DNA of 64,000 nucleotides from Guyparkeria sp. SCN-R1 (GTDB lineage Bacteria > Pseudomonadota > Gammaproteobacteria > Halothiobacillales > Halothiobacillaceae), in assembly GCF_003932495.1 (NCBI RefSeq), contig NZ_QZMT01000004.1, forward strand, positions 186,001-250,000. The letters are read 5' to 3'. The position numbers and the translations under genes were made by a program. The notes beneath the pieces were generated by a model. The model was not told the DNA's origin. It made no database searches and saw nothing but the letters and a program-made list of their open reading frames with translations. This document shows positions 51,630 to 62,454 of the stretch, in pieces (the first letter of the stretch is position 1; each line of letters begins with the position of its first letter).

Positions 51630-53645
51630 ATGAGCAATCCGCGCTTGCTGGAATCGACCAGCCCCTACCTTCAGGCCCACGCCGATAACCCGGTCGAGTG
51701 GTATGCCTGGACCGAGGAGGCGCTCGCCCGTGCCCGCGACGAGGACCGACCGATCCTGCTGTCGATCGGCTATGCCGCCTGCCACTGGTGCCATGTCATG
51801 GCGCGCGAGAGCTTTTCCGATCCGGAAATCGCGGCGGTGATGAATCGGCACTTCATCAATATCAAGGTCGATCGCGAGGAGCGGCCCGATCTGGACAAGA
51901 CCTTCCAGACGGCGCATGCGCTCCTGAACCAGCGCGGGGGCGGCTGGCCGCTGACCGCCTTTCTCAACCCGGATGACTTGACGCCGTTTTTCATCGGTAC
52001 CTACTTTCCGGCAAAGCCGCGTTTCGGCATGCCCGGCTTTGCCGATCTGCTCGAGCGGGTGCACAGCGTCTACCGGGAAAAGCGTGACCAGACGCGAGAG
52101 CAGGGCATGGCGGTTCATCGGGCGCTCAGTGCGACGCCACCCGGGGGTGCCGACCTGCCGCGGGTGTCGATCGCCGATGCCGCGCGGGCACGGCTGGATG
52201 GAGCGCTGGATGACAAGCACGGCGGACTGGGAGGTGCACCGAAATTTCCGCAATTGCCCATGCTCGACTTTCTGCTCGACGAGGCGGCCGCTCGCGGTGA
52301 CGACGGGCAAGGCTCCTTGGATCACGCCGTGGCGGCCTTGCTCGATGGTGGACTGTTCGACCACCTCGACGGCGGCATCTTCCGGTACTGCGTCGATGCC
52401 GACTGGACCATCCCCCACTTCGAGAAGATGCTCGTCGACAACGCCCAGTTACCGGACACCCTGTCGCGCTTTGCCGTCCTGGGAGGCGAATCGGACGGTC
52501 GACGCGACGTGATCGAGTCGCTGCTCGAACGCAGCATCGACCACTTCCTCGAGCGCATGCGCCTGGCCGACGGCACCTTCGCTGCGAGCCTGGATGCCGA
52601 TACCCAGGGCGAGGAGGGCGCCACCTACCTCTGGACGCCCGATGAGGCGCGCGAGTTGCTGGAATTAGCCGGACTCGATGCCGACACCATCGAGGGGTTT
52701 CTGGGCGAGTACGGGCTCGACCACCCGGCGAACTTCGAGGGCAAGTGGCATCTGGCCGCGGTGCGCCGTGCTAGAAGCGTGGAGCAGGTGCGGCCACTGG
52801 CCGAACCCCTCCGTCGTGCCCTGCTGGCACGACGCGATGCCCGTCCGCAGCCCAAGCGTGACGACAAGTCCCTGCTGGGACTCAATGCCTTGCTGGCCAC
52901 CGGGTTCCTGCGGGCCGGCAATCGGCTCGGGCGAGACGACTGGACAACCAAGGGCCTCGACCTGCTCGATCGGCTGGTACCCGCGGCCACCGCCGTGGCC
53001 GACCTGCCGACCGGCTATCTTGACGGGCGCCCGTCGGTGCCGGCCTTTCTCGACGATCTTGCCTTGCTGCTGGAGGCCCAGACCGAAGCCTTTTTTCGCG
53101 TACCCGATGCCGAGCGGCTGGCCCGCATCGAGGAGATCATCGGCACGATCACCGAGCGGTTCACCGATGCCAGTGGTGCCTTCCGGCTCAGCCATGCCGG
53201 TCACGGCGCACCGGTGGCGGGGCTGGTCGTGTTCACCGACGACGCCCAGCCGGCCGGCAACGCGGTGCTGGCCGATGCGCTTACCCGGCTGGGTTATGCC
53301 CTGGGCCGGACCGACTGGCTCGACATCGCGGAGGCAATCTTCAAGGCCGCCGCCGGGTCGATCGAACGTGCACCGCAGGCCCACACGCGGCTGCTTGCCG
53401 CCCTGCGACGCTTCCACCAGCCCGCGACGGTGGTGGTAATCAAGGCCCGGGAGATGACGGCCTGGCAGACGGCGATCGCCACGTTGCGTCGCCGCGGCAT
53501 CACCGTGATCGCCAGTGGCAGTGATGACTTGCTGCCCGACAAGCCGTTGCCCCAGGCCGGCTCCGGGTTGGCGTATGTCTGTCGCGGCACGGCGTGCCTG
53601 CCTCCCGAGGCCGATCCGGATCAGTTGCTTCTGCAGTTCGCGTAA
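51630..53645 (+). CDS. YyaL/SSP411-type thioredoxin-domain protein (DUF255)
   Basis: 671 residues. The N-terminal DUF255 thioredoxin-like domain has CHWCHVMARESF (CxxC at about residue 51-54) preceded by RPILLSIGYAA and followed by FINIKVDREERPDLD. The rest is an (alpha/alpha)6-barrel-like part with GGLGGAPKFPQ and GGIFRYCVDADWTIPHFEKM. Human SPATA20 is in this family. The function is not established; a redox or glycan-related activity is inferred only from folds. The open frame extends upstream to 51303 over lgt, but ATG 51630 begins exactly at the conserved start. Confidence 0.88.
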   Translation: MSNPRLLESTSPYLQAHADNPVEWYAWTEEALARARDEDRPILLSIGYAACHWCHVMARESFSDPEIAAVMNRHFINIKVDREERPDLDKTFQTAHALLNQRGGGWPLTAFLNPDDLTPFFIGTYFPAKPRFGMPGFADLLERVHSVYREKRDQTREQGMAVHRALSATPPGGADLPRVSIADAARARLDGALDDKHGGLGGAPKFPQLPMLDFLLDEAAARGDDGQGSLDHAVAALLDGGLFDHLDGGIFRYCVDADWTIPHFEKMLVDNAQLPDTLSRFAVLGGESDGRRDVIESLLERSIDHFLERMRLADGTFAASLDADTQGEEGATYLWTPDEARELLELAGLDADTIEGFLGEYGLDHPANFEGKWHLAAVRRARSVEQVRPLAEPLRRALLARRDARPQPKRDDKSLLGLNALLATGFLRAGNRLGRDDWTTKGLDLLDRLVPAATAVADLPTGYLDGRPSVPAFLDDLALLLEAQTEAFFRVPDAERLARIEEIIGTITERFTDASGAFRLSHAGHGAPVAGLVVFTDDAQPAGNAVLADALTRLGYALGRTDWLDIAEAIFKAAAGSIERAPQAHTRLLAALRRFHQPATVVVIKAREMTAWQTAIATLRRRGITVIASGSDDLLPDKPLPQAGSGLAYVCRGTACLPPEADPDQLLLQFA

Positions 53646-53768
53646 GCAATTCCGGCGCAAATTGCCAGCGACTGTCATCCGGTCATCGGATCGACATCGT
53701 TTCGTCACCACGCTGCCAACTGGCCTCGCCACCCTGCGATCAGTATCAAACGCCAGGGGAGACGATCT

Positions 53769-54575
53769 ATGCAGCGAGACGAGGGAAGCCGGCGTGACCG
53801 GCTGAATGAATCGGGTGGGCTGACGGTGGCCTTTGCCACCACTGGGGCGGAGCGCGAGGCCTGCTACCGACTGCGGTACCGGGTGTTCGTCGAGGAGATG
53901 GGGGCGACGATCCCGCCGGGGCATGATGGCCTGGAGCGCGACGCGTTCGATCCGCACTGTCATCACCTGATGGTGCGGGATCGCCGGGGTGCGCTGGTGG
54001 CCTGCACCCGGGTGCTGACCGACACCCAGGCCTGCCTGACCGGCGGGTTCTATTCCGAGCAGGAATTCGATCTTGCCGGGATCCGCAAACTGCCCGGACG
54101 GGTCATGGAGATTGGGCGGACCTGCGTGCATCCCGACTGGCGTCGGGGTGGCACGATCGCTGCCCTTTGGGCGGGGCTGGCCCGGTTCATGGCGGACAAC
54201 CGCTTCGGCTACCTGATCGGCTGCGCCTCGATTCCCATGGACGATGGTGGGGCAACCGCCCGGGCGATCACCGACAGCCTGCTCAATCGCCACCTGGCAC
54301 CTGTCGAGCGGCGCGTGCGCCCGCGTCGTCCACTGCCGGCCCTCGATGAGCCGCCGGTCAGCATGCCATCGACGCGCGTGCCGCCACTGCTGAAGGCCTA
54401 CATGCGCCTGGGGGCGACGGTCGGGGGAGAGCCGTGCTGGGATCCGGCGTTCGGCTGTGCCGACCTGTTCATCCTGCTGGAGAGTACGGACCTGCAGTCA
54501 CGCTACCTGCGCCACTTCGTCGAACGCCGCCGCGAGCCGGAGCCGCGGGCGGGCCGCGTGCATATCGCGGCTTGA
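53769..54575 (+). CDS. OlsB-like GNAT acyltransferase (ornithine acyl-ACP N-acyltransferase family)
   Basis: 268 residues. It shows the OlsB/PEP-CTERM-like GNAT pattern: EACYRLRYRVFVEEMG at the start, DPHCHHLMVRDRRG, VMEIGRTCVHPDWRRGG and FGYLIGCASIPMDDGG, with a C-terminal ADLFILLES. OlsB makes 3-hydroxyacyl-ornithine, the first step of ornithine lipid. No OlsA-type acyltransferase adjoins it, so the product could be lyso-ornithine lipid or olsA may be elsewhere. AGGGGAGACGATCT precedes the ATG. Confidence 0.78.
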   Translation: MQRDEGSRRDRLNESGGLTVAFATTGAEREACYRLRYRVFVEEMGATIPPGHDGLERDAFDPHCHHLMVRDRRGALVACTRVLTDTQACLTGGFYSEQEFDLAGIRKLPGRVMEIGRTCVHPDWRRGGTIAALWAGLARFMADNRFGYLIGCASIPMDDGGATARAITDSLLNRHLAPVERRVRPRRPLPALDEPPVSMPSTRVPPLLKAYMRLGATVGGEPCWDPAFGCADLFILLESTDLQSRYLRHFVERRREPEPRAGRVHIAA

Positions 54576-54591
54576 GTCGACTTAGGTTGGC

Positions 54592-55128
54592 TTACTGGTC
54601 CGGGTCGCGTTTGTCGCAGTAGGGGGCGAGCTCGTCGACCAGGGCCTCGAGACCGAGACGGATCTCGCGCAGGTCGAGTTGCCGGCCGCTGGGAAGGGGA
54701 GCTTCGGGGGGCGGTGCAGCCGGTGGGTGTTCGGTGTCGGGCCTGGTTTCGCCTTGCGGGTCGAGCGCCAGCAGGTTGCCGCCGCTCTGGCTGATGCGCT
54801 CGCGCATGTCGCGCACGGCTTCCAGCGCACTGGAGGACTCGCGCGAGGAGGCCTTGGGCAGGGCGGCAAGCTGCTGGCGGGCGCCGGCGATGGTGAAACC
54901 CTGATCGTAGAGCAGGGTGCGGATCAGGCGGATCAGCTCGATGTCGTGGCGTTGGTAGTAGCGGCGGTTGCCGCGGCGCTTGATCGGCTTGAGCGGTTCG
55001 AATTCCTGCTCCCAGTAACGCAGCACGTGCGACTTGACGTCACAGAGCTCGCCGACTTCCCCAATGGTGAAGTACCGCTTGCTGGGGATCGGCGGGAAGG
55101 TGAATTCAGTCTTGCTCTGGGCCGTCAT
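54592..55128 (-). CDS. MerR-type transcription regulator
   Basis: 178 residues. The N-terminal winged helix-turn-helix is clear: [40 protein letters not shown]-type start of the wing, [20 protein letters not shown]. The C-terminal part is Pro/Ala-rich and lacks metal-binding Cys. This MerR gene regularly follows ihfA in gammaproteobacteria; its target is not known. It overlaps the end of ihfA by 23 bases, so the two are co-translated. Confidence 0.88.
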   Translation of the reverse strand: MTAQSKTEFTFPPIPSKRYFTIGEVGELCDVKSHVLRYWEQEFEPLKPIKRRGNRRYYQRHDIELIRLIRTLLYDQGFTIAGARQQLAALPKASSRESSSALEAVRDMRERISQSGGNLLALDPQGETRPDTEHPPAAPPPEAPLPSGRQLDLREIRLGLEALVDELAPYCDKRDPDQ

Positions 55129-55408
55129 AAGCTTCCACCAGCGACTTGAGTTTCTGGCCGGCGCGGAAGGTCACCACCCGGCGGGCGGTGACGGGAATCA
55201 TCTCCCCGGTGCGCGGGTTGCGCCCGGGGCGTTCGTTCTTGTCCCGCAACTGGAAATTGCCGAAGCCGGAGAGCTTGATGTCCTCGCCCGATTCCAGCAC
55301 CTGCCGCATCTCCTCGAAGAAGAGATCGACGAAGTCCTTCGCCTCACGCTTGTTGAGGCCAAGTTCGTTATGCAGCGTTTCTACCAGATCCGCTTTCGTA
55401 AGAGCCAT
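55106..55408 (-). CDS. ihfA: Integration host factor subunit alpha
   Basis: 100 residues, HU/IHF fold: [60 protein letters not shown]. It pairs with IhfB to bend DNA at specific sites. It lies between pheT and the merR-type gene, the classical pheST-ihfA order, with 23 bases to pheT. Confidence 0.96.
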   Translation of the reverse strand: MALTKADLVETLHNELGLNKREAKDFVDLFFEEMRQVLESGEDIKLSGFGNFQLRDKNERPGRNPRTGEMIPVTARRVVTFRAGQKLKSLVEAYDGPEQD

Positions 55409-55431
55409 GTAAATCGGTTCCCGGGTTCAAG

Positions 55432-57807
55432 TCAACCGCGCAGCTCGACATCGTGCTGGCGGAGGTTCTCGAGTATGTGATTGATTGTATCGGTAATTTC
55501 GTCGTCGGTGAGAGTGCGCTCGTCATTCTGGAACACGAGCTTCACTGCAAGCGACTGCTGGCCGTCGGCCACACCCTCACCCACGTAGCGGTCGAAGGGC
55601 TCGACATCGCGCAGGAATGCCCCGCCGGCGGCGCGGATGGCAGCGGCCAGCTCGTCGAAGGCAAGCGTGGTCGGGGTGACCAGCGCGAGATCCCGGCGGA
55701 TGCGCGGAAACTTCGACAGCGGTGCACTCTGCGGCAGGGGGCGCTCGGCAATGCCCTCAAGTGACAGACGGGCGGCAAAGACCGGCCCCTTCAGATCGAA
55801 GGTCTTGAGCGTGTCCGGGTGCAGCGCGCCGATTTGACCGACCGGCTGGCCGTCGATCCGAATCTCGGCGGCCTGGCCCGGGTGCAGTGCGGGGTGCTCG
55901 CCGGGATGGAAGGAGAGCGCGTCTTTCAGGCCGAGTCCTTCGAGCAGATCCTCGAGGTCGCCCTTGATGTCATAGAAGTCGACGGTTCGCGTGGCCTGTC
56001 CCCATTGCTCGGGGGCCGCGTGGCCGGCGGCAACGAAGGCCAGTTCGCTTGATTCCCGCGCGGCTGCGGCGGTCGAACCGGCGAAGCGGTGGCCGGTCTC
56101 GAACAGGCGGATCGCCGGCTGTTGGCGTTTCTGGTTGTGGGCCACGGCCTCGAGCAGGCCCGGCCAGAGGCTCTGGCGCATCACCGCCATCTGCGAGGCG
56201 ATCGGGTTCGCCAGTTCGATGGCGGGGGTGCCCGGGGTGATCACCGCATCCAGATCGCGGTCGACGAAGCTGTAGGTGATCGCCTCGAAGTAGCCACGGT
56301 CGGCCATGAGATCGCCGATGCGCGTGGTGGTGTTGGTGGTCGCCGCCGGCAGGCCGATCTCCGGGGTCATGCGCGTGATCGGCGCGCGGAAGTTGTCGTA
56401 GCCGATCAGGCGCGCCAGTTCCTCGAGCAGGTCCTCGGGGATGGCCAGATCGAAGCGGCGGGTCGGCGGCACCACGGAGAGCACGTCGGCATCACGAGTG
56501 ACATCGCAGCCCAGCCGGGTAAGCAGGTCGGCGGCACGCTCGGTGGCGACCGGCAGGCCGAGGCGTCGCTCGGCCCATTCCATGTCGAGCGTGATCGCGG
56601 CCGGGGTCGTCAGTTCGCGACCGCCGCTCGCTTCGACCACCGGCCCGGCCTTGCCGCCGAGCATCTCGGTGATTAGCTGGGCGGCCCGGTCGATTGCCTG
56701 GCGCGGCAGGCCCGGGTCGACGCCACGCTCGAAGCGGAAGGCGGCATCGGTGGTCAGGCCAAAGCGGCGAGCGCGACCGGCGACCGCCTCAGGGGTGAAG
56801 TGGGCGGATTCCAGCACGATGCGGCGAGTCTCGCCTGAGACCCCCGAGGGGGCGCTGCCGATAATGCCCGCCAGCGCGATCGGGTTGCTGGCATCGGCCA
56901 CCACCAGGCAGTCGTCCTCGAGCGTCAGTTCCTGTTCGTTCAGGCCGACCATTTTTTCGCCGGCCTTGGCCCAGCGCACGCGGATGTCGCCGTCGACCTT
57001 GTCCGCATCGAAGGCGTGCATCGGCTGGCCGGTCTCGAGCATGACGTAGTTCAGCAGGTCGACGATCGGCTCGACCGTCGACACGCCGGCGCGGCGCAGG
57101 CGCTCGGCGATCAGCATGTCGGTGTCGCCGCGGGCCGGGATGTCCTCGATCACCTGGGTGAGGTAGGTCGGGCAGGCGTCCGCCGCCTCGATCGCCGCCG
57201 CGCGGGTCGAGTCGATGGTTGCTGCGGGCGCCTGGGTGTCCGGTGCGGTAAGCGTGGCGTCGAACAGGGCGCTGCATTCCTGGGCCAGGCCCGCGATCGA
57301 CAGGACATCACCGCGATTGGGGGTTATCCCGAGCTCGATCACGGCATCATCGAGATCCAGCCACTCGCGCAGGTTCGCACCCACCGGCGCATCGGCCGGC
57401 AGCTCCAGCAGGCCGTCGCGGGAGCTTGCCAGGCCCAGCTCGTCGGCGCCGCAGAGCATGCCGTGGGACGGTTCGCCGCGGAGCTTCGCCTTCTTGATCT
57501 TCATGCCGCCGGGCAGGGTGGCGCCCACCCGGGCGAGCGGGGCGCGCATGCCCTCGCGAACGTTGGGCGCGCCGCAGACGACCTGCCAGGTGGTCTCGCC
57601 ATCGAATACCTCGGTCACGCGCAGCTTGTCGGCGTCCGGGTGCGGGCGCACGGTCTTGACCTCGGCGACGACGACGTTGTCGAAGGCCGGGGCGGCCGGC
57701 TCGATGGCATCGACCTCGAGGCCGGCCATGGTCAGGCGGTGGGCCAGCTCCTCGGTGTCGACCTGCGGGTCAATCCAGGTTCTCAGCCAGTTCTCGGAAA
57801 AAAGCAT
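55432..57807 (-). CDS. pheT: Phenylalanyl-tRNA synthetase beta subunit
   Basis: 791 residues, the normal length. It begins MLFSENWLRTWIDP and has the N-terminal tRNA-binding EMAP-like domain (VVVAEVKTVRPHPDADKLRV), the B3/4 editing region (QPMHAFDADKVDG), the B5 domain, and the C-terminal anticodon-binding FDX-ACB domain (FPRIRRDLALVTP at its start). It forms an alpha2beta2 enzyme with PheS. It follows pheS after 106 bases and precedes ihfA. Confidence 0.97.
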   Translation of the reverse strand: MLFSENWLRTWIDPQVDTEELAHRLTMAGLEVDAIEPAAPAFDNVVVAEVKTVRPHPDADKLRVTEVFDGETTWQVVCGAPNVREGMRAPLARVGATLPGGMKIKKAKLRGEPSHGMLCGADELGLASSRDGLLELPADAPVGANLREWLDLDDAVIELGITPNRGDVLSIAGLAQECSALFDATLTAPDTQAPAATIDSTRAAAIEAADACPTYLTQVIEDIPARGDTDMLIAERLRRAGVSTVEPIVDLLNYVMLETGQPMHAFDADKVDGDIRVRWAKAGEKMVGLNEQELTLEDDCLVVADASNPIALAGIIGSAPSGVSGETRRIVLESAHFTPEAVAGRARRFGLTTDAAFRFERGVDPGLPRQAIDRAAQLITEMLGGKAGPVVEASGGRELTTPAAITLDMEWAERRLGLPVATERAADLLTRLGCDVTRDADVLSVVPPTRRFDLAIPEDLLEELARLIGYDNFRAPITRMTPEIGLPAATTNTTTRIGDLMADRGYFEAITYSFVDRDLDAVITPGTPAIELANPIASQMAVMRQSLWPGLLEAVAHNQKRQQPAIRLFETGHRFAGSTAAAARESSELAFVAAGHAAPEQWGQATRTVDFYDIKGDLEDLLEGLGLKDALSFHPGEHPALHPGQAAEIRIDGQPVGQIGALHPDTLKTFDLKGPVFAARLSLEGIAERPLPQSAPLSKFPRIRRDLALVTPTTLAFDELAAAIRAAGGAFLRDVEPFDRYVGEGVADGQQSLAVKLVFQNDERTLTDDEITDTINHILENLRQHDVELRG

Positions 57808-57913
57808 CGGGTGTCAGGTCCTCGGGCCTTGGTCCGGTCGGCCGCCGCGACGATGCGGGGCCGGGCACAAATCGGTGGGTCGGCCGGTCACGCCGGCGCG
57901 ACGGGAATCGGGT

Positions 57914-58939
<1,026 letters not shown>

Positions 58940-59050
58940 TTAACGCTCCTTCAAGTTGCTTAGCCACCCTTTGCCGGATGCCGTCGGAACCGGCATCTGG
59001 CGAAGGGCGTTATTGTGGCGTAAAGCCCAATAAAATCAATGCCTTCAACG

Positions 59051-59075
59051 AAAAAAGGCGCCGTGAGGCGCCTTT
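59051..59075 (-). terminator. Intrinsic terminator after rplT
   Basis: AAAGGCGCC (59054-59062) pairs with GGCGCCTTT (59067-59075) across GTGA; on minus the stem runs into six T. It separates rpmI-rplT from pheST, or acts as an attenuator ahead of pheS. Confidence 0.8.
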
Positions 59076-59128
59076 CGGGAATCCGGGTGGGCGACTGGTG
59101 GCCGCCCGCAATCCGTGATCGGTCCGAA

Positions 59129-59488
59129 TCAGCCTGCCAGGGCAGCCTTGGCTTTCTCGGCCAGGGCGGCAAAGCCCGGCTTGTCGTGCACCGCGATGTC
59201 GGCGAGGACCTTGCGGTCGACCTCGACGTTGGCCTTGTTCAGGCCATCCATCATGCGGCTGTAGGACAGGCCGTTGTTGCGTGCCTCGGCGTTGATGCGG
59301 GTGATCCACAGGCCGCGGAATACGCGCTTCTTCGCGCGACGGTCACGATAGGCGTACTGACCGGCCTTGATGACCGCCTGCTTGGCAGAGCGGTAGGTAC
59401 GCGAACGGGCACCGTAGTAACCCTTCGCCTTGTTCAGGACTTTCTTGTGCTTGGCATGGGCGGTAACGCCACGCTTGACTCGTGCCAT
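59129..59488 (-). CDS. rplT: Large ribosomal subunit protein bL20
   Basis: 119 residues: [59 protein letters not shown] primary binder of 23S rRNA needed early in 50S assembly; in E. coli it also represses rpmI-rplT translation. It follows rpmI by 11 bases. Confidence 0.98.
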   Translation of the reverse strand: MARVKRGVTAHAKHKKVLNKAKGYYGARSRTYRSAKQAVIKAGQYAYRDRRAKKRVFRGLWITRINAEARNNGLSYSRMMDGLNKANVEVDRKVLADIAVHDKPGFAALAEKAKAALAG

Positions 59489-59499
59489 GGTCTATCTCC

Positions 59500-59700
59500 T
59501 CACTTCTTGCCGTAGGGCATCATGCGCTCGACGAGCTGGACATCGGCCTCGTGAACGTAGGCCGGCGAACCGAGCTGACGCTTCCGCTTCGACGATTTCT
59601 TCGTGAGGATGTGACGCAGGTGCGACTGACGACGCTTTACGCCGCCCGCGGTAATCTTGAACCGCTTGGCGGCCCCGCGATTAGTCTTGATCTTGGGCAT
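59500..59700 (-). CDS. rpmI: Large ribosomal subunit protein bL35
   Basis: 66 residues from ATG 59700 ([19 protein letters not shown], ending ERMMPYGKK); a TTG two codons upstream is also in frame but is not the family start. A small basic 50S protein. It starts the rpmI-rplT pair; infC, normally just upstream, is about 2.2 kb away here. Confidence 0.97.
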   Translation of the reverse strand: MPKIKTNRGAAKRFKITAGGVKRRQSHLRHILTKKSSKRKRQLGSPAYVHEADVQLVERMMPYGKK

Positions 59701-60078
59701 GATCAACTCCAGTTCAGGTTTGTTTTTGGATATCCGGCCACGTCGGAGTGTTTAACGTGCGCGGACGATTTCACCGTTGCCTGCCCACGGGAGTTCCCGG
59801 GGCGGCGAAACGGCGCATGAGAATACCGGAGAGCGGTCGTGATCGCAATCCTTCCATGAAAAACACGAGGTTTGCGGTCGCCCGTCAAAGGCGGCGGACA
59901 ACGCGCCGATGCGGCAGACCGATGCAGAATGGGCTGCACGGATGGGCGTGAAACACAAGGCAAGGGACTATGCTTGACTGCCAACCCGGCTGGGGTGTGT
60001 TGCGCCTTGGGGCTATTCCAGCCTTGTGCTGAGCTACCGGGGCGGCACAAGGCCATCTTCTTCCGGAGTCTTGTTGTG
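59701..60078. promoter_or_regulatory. Divergent intergenic region between rpmI and the histone-deacetylase-family gene
   Basis: 378 bases holding promoters for both directions. The proximal part may include an L20-sensitive leader for rpmI-rplT, but I could not fold a convincing one by eye. No gene recognised. Confidence 0.4.
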
Positions 60079-61236
60079 ATGAGGAAGGCCGTGCTGATTT
60101 ATTACGACGCGCGCATGCTCGGCCACGAGCCGTCAGGCTGGGATACCAACCACCCGGAATGGAGCGATGCCGTCAAGGCGATGATCGCCCACCAGTATCC
60201 CGAGGCCAGTCTGGAAACCTACGCCTACCCCGAGCGTCCGGAACGGTTGACGGCGATTGTCGAGCGGCTGCATGCCGAACCTGTCGACGGCCAAGGCTGG
60301 CGGTCCCCGGTGCAAGCGACACACGCCCAACTCCAGCGAGTTCATACGGTCGAGCATCTGGCCTATATCGAATCCCTTGTCGGTGGTTCGGGCTGGCTGG
60401 CACAGGACACGACCGCGGTATCCCCCGAAAGCGTGGTCGCGGCGAGACTGGCTGCCGGCGCCGGCATCAGCGCCATCGAGGCCATTGCCAGCGGCGACGA
60501 TCGTCATGCGTTCTGCATCGTGCGTCCGCCGGGGCATCACGCCTCGACCGATCACGCCCGGGGCTTTTGCCTGTACAACAACATCGCCGTGGCCGCCATG
60601 CATGCACGGGAGGTGCTGGGCTATCGCCGGGTGATGATCTGGGACTGGGACATGCACCATGGCAACGGTACCCAGGAGATATTCTACGACCAGCCCGACG
60701 TGCTGGTCGTAGACAGCCACTGCGAGGCCCCGTTCTACCCCGGCACCGGCACGCTGGCTGAAACCGGCACCGGGGCCGGGCTGGGCTATCACCTGAACGT
60801 CCCGTATCCACGCGGGAGTGGCAACGCGACACTGCTCGATGTGTTCGATCTGGTGGTGCGCCCGGCGGCACGGGCGTTCCGGCCTGAACTCATCCTGGTT
60901 TCCGCCGGATTTGACTGCCACTACCTGGACCAGACCTGCACCATGGACGACACCGGCTTTGCCGCGCTGACGCAGCACATGTGCGCGCTGGCGCACGAGG
61001 TTTGCGACGATCGACTGGTGATGATGCTCGAGGGCGGCTACAACGCGCAGGCCTTGTCGGATAGCGCGCATGCCACCCTCCGGGCGCTTGCGGGTCACAT
61101 GGTGGATGGGATCAACGTGCTGCCCGCGGACGAGGGTCGTGCCGCGGTGGCCGAGGCGGCACGATTCCACGCCGATTCCATCGCTGCGCTCCGGCGGCGG
61201 TCGGAGGGATCAGACACCGTCGGAGATTCGTTATAG
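60079..61236 (+). CDS. Histone deacetylase family protein (acetoin utilisation/acetylpolyamine amidohydrolase-like)
   Basis: 385 residues. Zinc-site motifs of the HDAC superfamily are present: RPPGHHASTDHARGFCLYNN, VMIWDWDMHHGNGTQEIFY and VVDSHCEAPFYPGTG, then LILVSAGFDCH and MMLEGGYNAQAL. Bacterial members deacetylate polyamines or act on acyl-lysine; the substrate is not readable. GGAG lies about 14 bases before ATG 60079. It sits between rnk and rpmI, interrupting the usual infC-rpmI-rplT order. Confidence 0.9.
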   Translation: MRKAVLIYYDARMLGHEPSGWDTNHPEWSDAVKAMIAHQYPEASLETYAYPERPERLTAIVERLHAEPVDGQGWRSPVQATHAQLQRVHTVEHLAYIESLVGGSGWLAQDTTAVSPESVVAARLAAGAGISAIEAIASGDDRHAFCIVRPPGHHASTDHARGFCLYNNIAVAAMHAREVLGYRRVMIWDWDMHHGNGTQEIFYDQPDVLVVDSHCEAPFYPGTGTLAETGTGAGLGYHLNVPYPRGSGNATLLDVFDLVVRPAARAFRPELILVSAGFDCHYLDQTCTMDDTGFAALTQHMCALAHEVCDDRLVMMLEGGYNAQALSDSAHATLRALAGHMVDGINVLPADEGRAAVAEAARFHADSIAALRRRSEGSDTVGDSL

Positions 61237-61265
61237 GGACGGTCTGCACGCATCCGGCAAACAAG

Positions 61266-61289
61266 AAACCCGCCGAGTGGGCGGGTTTT
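61266..61289. terminator. Bidirectional terminator between the HDAC-family gene and rnk
   Basis: AAACCCGCC (61266-61274) pairs with GGCGGGTTT (61279-61287) across GAGT, with T on one side and A on the other. It can end both convergent transcripts. Confidence 0.8.
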
Positions 61290-61380
61290 GTGGGTCAATG
61301 GACAGGGTGTCGGTCGGGCCTGGGCGCTTTTTGGCTTTCCTGGCTGTCTTTGCAAGGCCGCTGGGTCCCGTTGCTTCCCT

Positions 61381-61791
61381 TCACCGGTGGTATTCGCCCG
61401 CGCGTTCGGGTTGGTAGACCACTTCCTCGATGCGCACCTGAAGCGTACCGCCACCGGGGCGAGGCCACTCCATTTCGTCGCCCTCCGACAGCCCGATGAG
61501 GGCACTGCCGATGGGTGCGAGGATCGAGATCGTGCTGCCATCCTCGGCCACGTGTTTCGGGTAGACCAGCGTCAGGCGGAATTCCTCGTCGGAGGACATG
61601 ACGCGGAACCGGACGGTGGAGTTCATGGTGACCGTGTTTGGCGGGATCTCGTGCGGGTCGACGACATCGGCGCGATCCAGTTCCCGGGCGAGGTCTGCCT
61701 TGCCGGGAAAGGTGTCGGCCGGTGTCTGGTCGAGCAGTTTTTCCAGACGTTCGAGATCCAGTTCGGTGATGACGATACGTGGCTTGTCCAT
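61381..61791 (-). CDS. rnk: Rnk/GreA-C-terminal-like regulator of nucleoside diphosphate kinase
   Basis: 136 residues. A short N-terminal coiled coil (IVITELDLERLEKLLDQT) precedes a GreA/GreB-like C-terminal domain (TVTMNSTVRFRVMSSDEEF, LVYPKHVAEDGSTISILAPI, GSALIGLSEGDEM). Rnk proteins bind RNA polymerase and influence nucleoside diphosphate kinase expression in some species. It stands alone on minus between infC's terminator and the HDAC-family gene. Confidence 0.88.
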   Translation of the reverse strand: MDKPRIVITELDLERLEKLLDQTPADTFPGKADLARELDRADVVDPHEIPPNTVTMNSTVRFRVMSSDEEFRLTLVYPKHVAEDGSTISILAPIGSALIGLSEGDEMEWPRPGGGTLQVRIEEVVYQPERAGEYHR

Positions 61792-61840
61792 GAGAGTCGC
61801 TCCGCATGAACACCGGCGCGTGGGCCGGTGGGGGTGATGT

Positions 61841-61868
61841 AAAAAAACCCCGCCGCAATGCGACGGGG
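61841..61868 (-). terminator. Intrinsic terminator after infC
   Basis: On minus, CCCCGTCGCATTGCGGCGGGG forms a stem that runs into seven T (plus-strand A run 61841-61847). It ends infC transcription about 40 bases after the stop. Confidence 0.82.
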
Positions 61869-61908
61869 TCGTTCGCAGGTCAGTCGCCCGGAGGCGAGCG
61901 GACGTGCG

Positions 61909-62454
61909 CTACCGGTTCGCGCGTGGTGCCATCACCATGGTGGCCTGACGGCCTTCCATGCGCGGCTTTTGCTCGACGGCTGCCAGCTCCGACAGATCTC
62001 CCTCGATGCGGGAGAGCAGTTCGGCGCCGAGGTCCCGGTGGGCCATCTCTCGGCCGCGGAAGCGCAGGGTGATCTTCACCTTGTCGCCGGCCTCCAGGAA
62101 GCGAGTCGCATTACGCAGCTTGACCTGGTAGTCGTGATCTTCCGTGCCGGGACGGAATTTCACTTCCTTGATCTCGATCTGCTTCTGCTTCTTCTTCGCC
62201 TCGTTCGCCTTCTTGCTCTGCTGATACTTGAACTTACCGAAGTCCATGATCTTGCAGACGGGCGGTTTGGCGGTCGGCGAGACCTCTACCAAGTCCAAGG
62301 CGGCGTCCTGAGCACGGCTCATTGCCTCATCCGTGGGGACGACTCCGACCTGTTCGCCGTTTTCGTCGACCAATCGGACTTCCCGAACGTTGATTTGATC
62401 ATTGATCCTGGGGTCGTTGCTGCTGCTGCGACCCGCTCCGCGTTGTTGAGCGAT
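61909..62454 (-). CDS. infC: Translation initiation factor IF-3, predicted AUC start
   Basis: 181 residues if translation starts at ATC 62454. The first Met in frame (62373) is already inside the conserved N-terminal domain. Upstream of it the frame reads [20 protein letters not shown] then [13 protein letters not shown], matching the usual IF-3 N-terminus (RINxxIRxxEVRLI). GGAGGGT lies six bases before the ATC at 62461-62467. E. coli infC starts with AUU and is autoregulated through discrimination of this codon, so AUC here fits. Later motifs are [17 protein letters not shown] and [13 protein letters not shown]. It is followed by a terminator. Confidence 0.93.
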   Translation of the reverse strand: MAQQRGAGRSSSNDPRINDQINVREVRLVDENGEQVGVVPTDEAMSRAQDAALDLVEVSPTAKPPVCKIMDFGKFKYQQSKKANEAKKKQKQIEIKEVKFRPGTEDHDYQVKLRNATRFLEAGDKVKITLRFRGREMAHRDLGAELLSRIEGDLSELAAVEQKPRMEGRQATMVMAPRANR

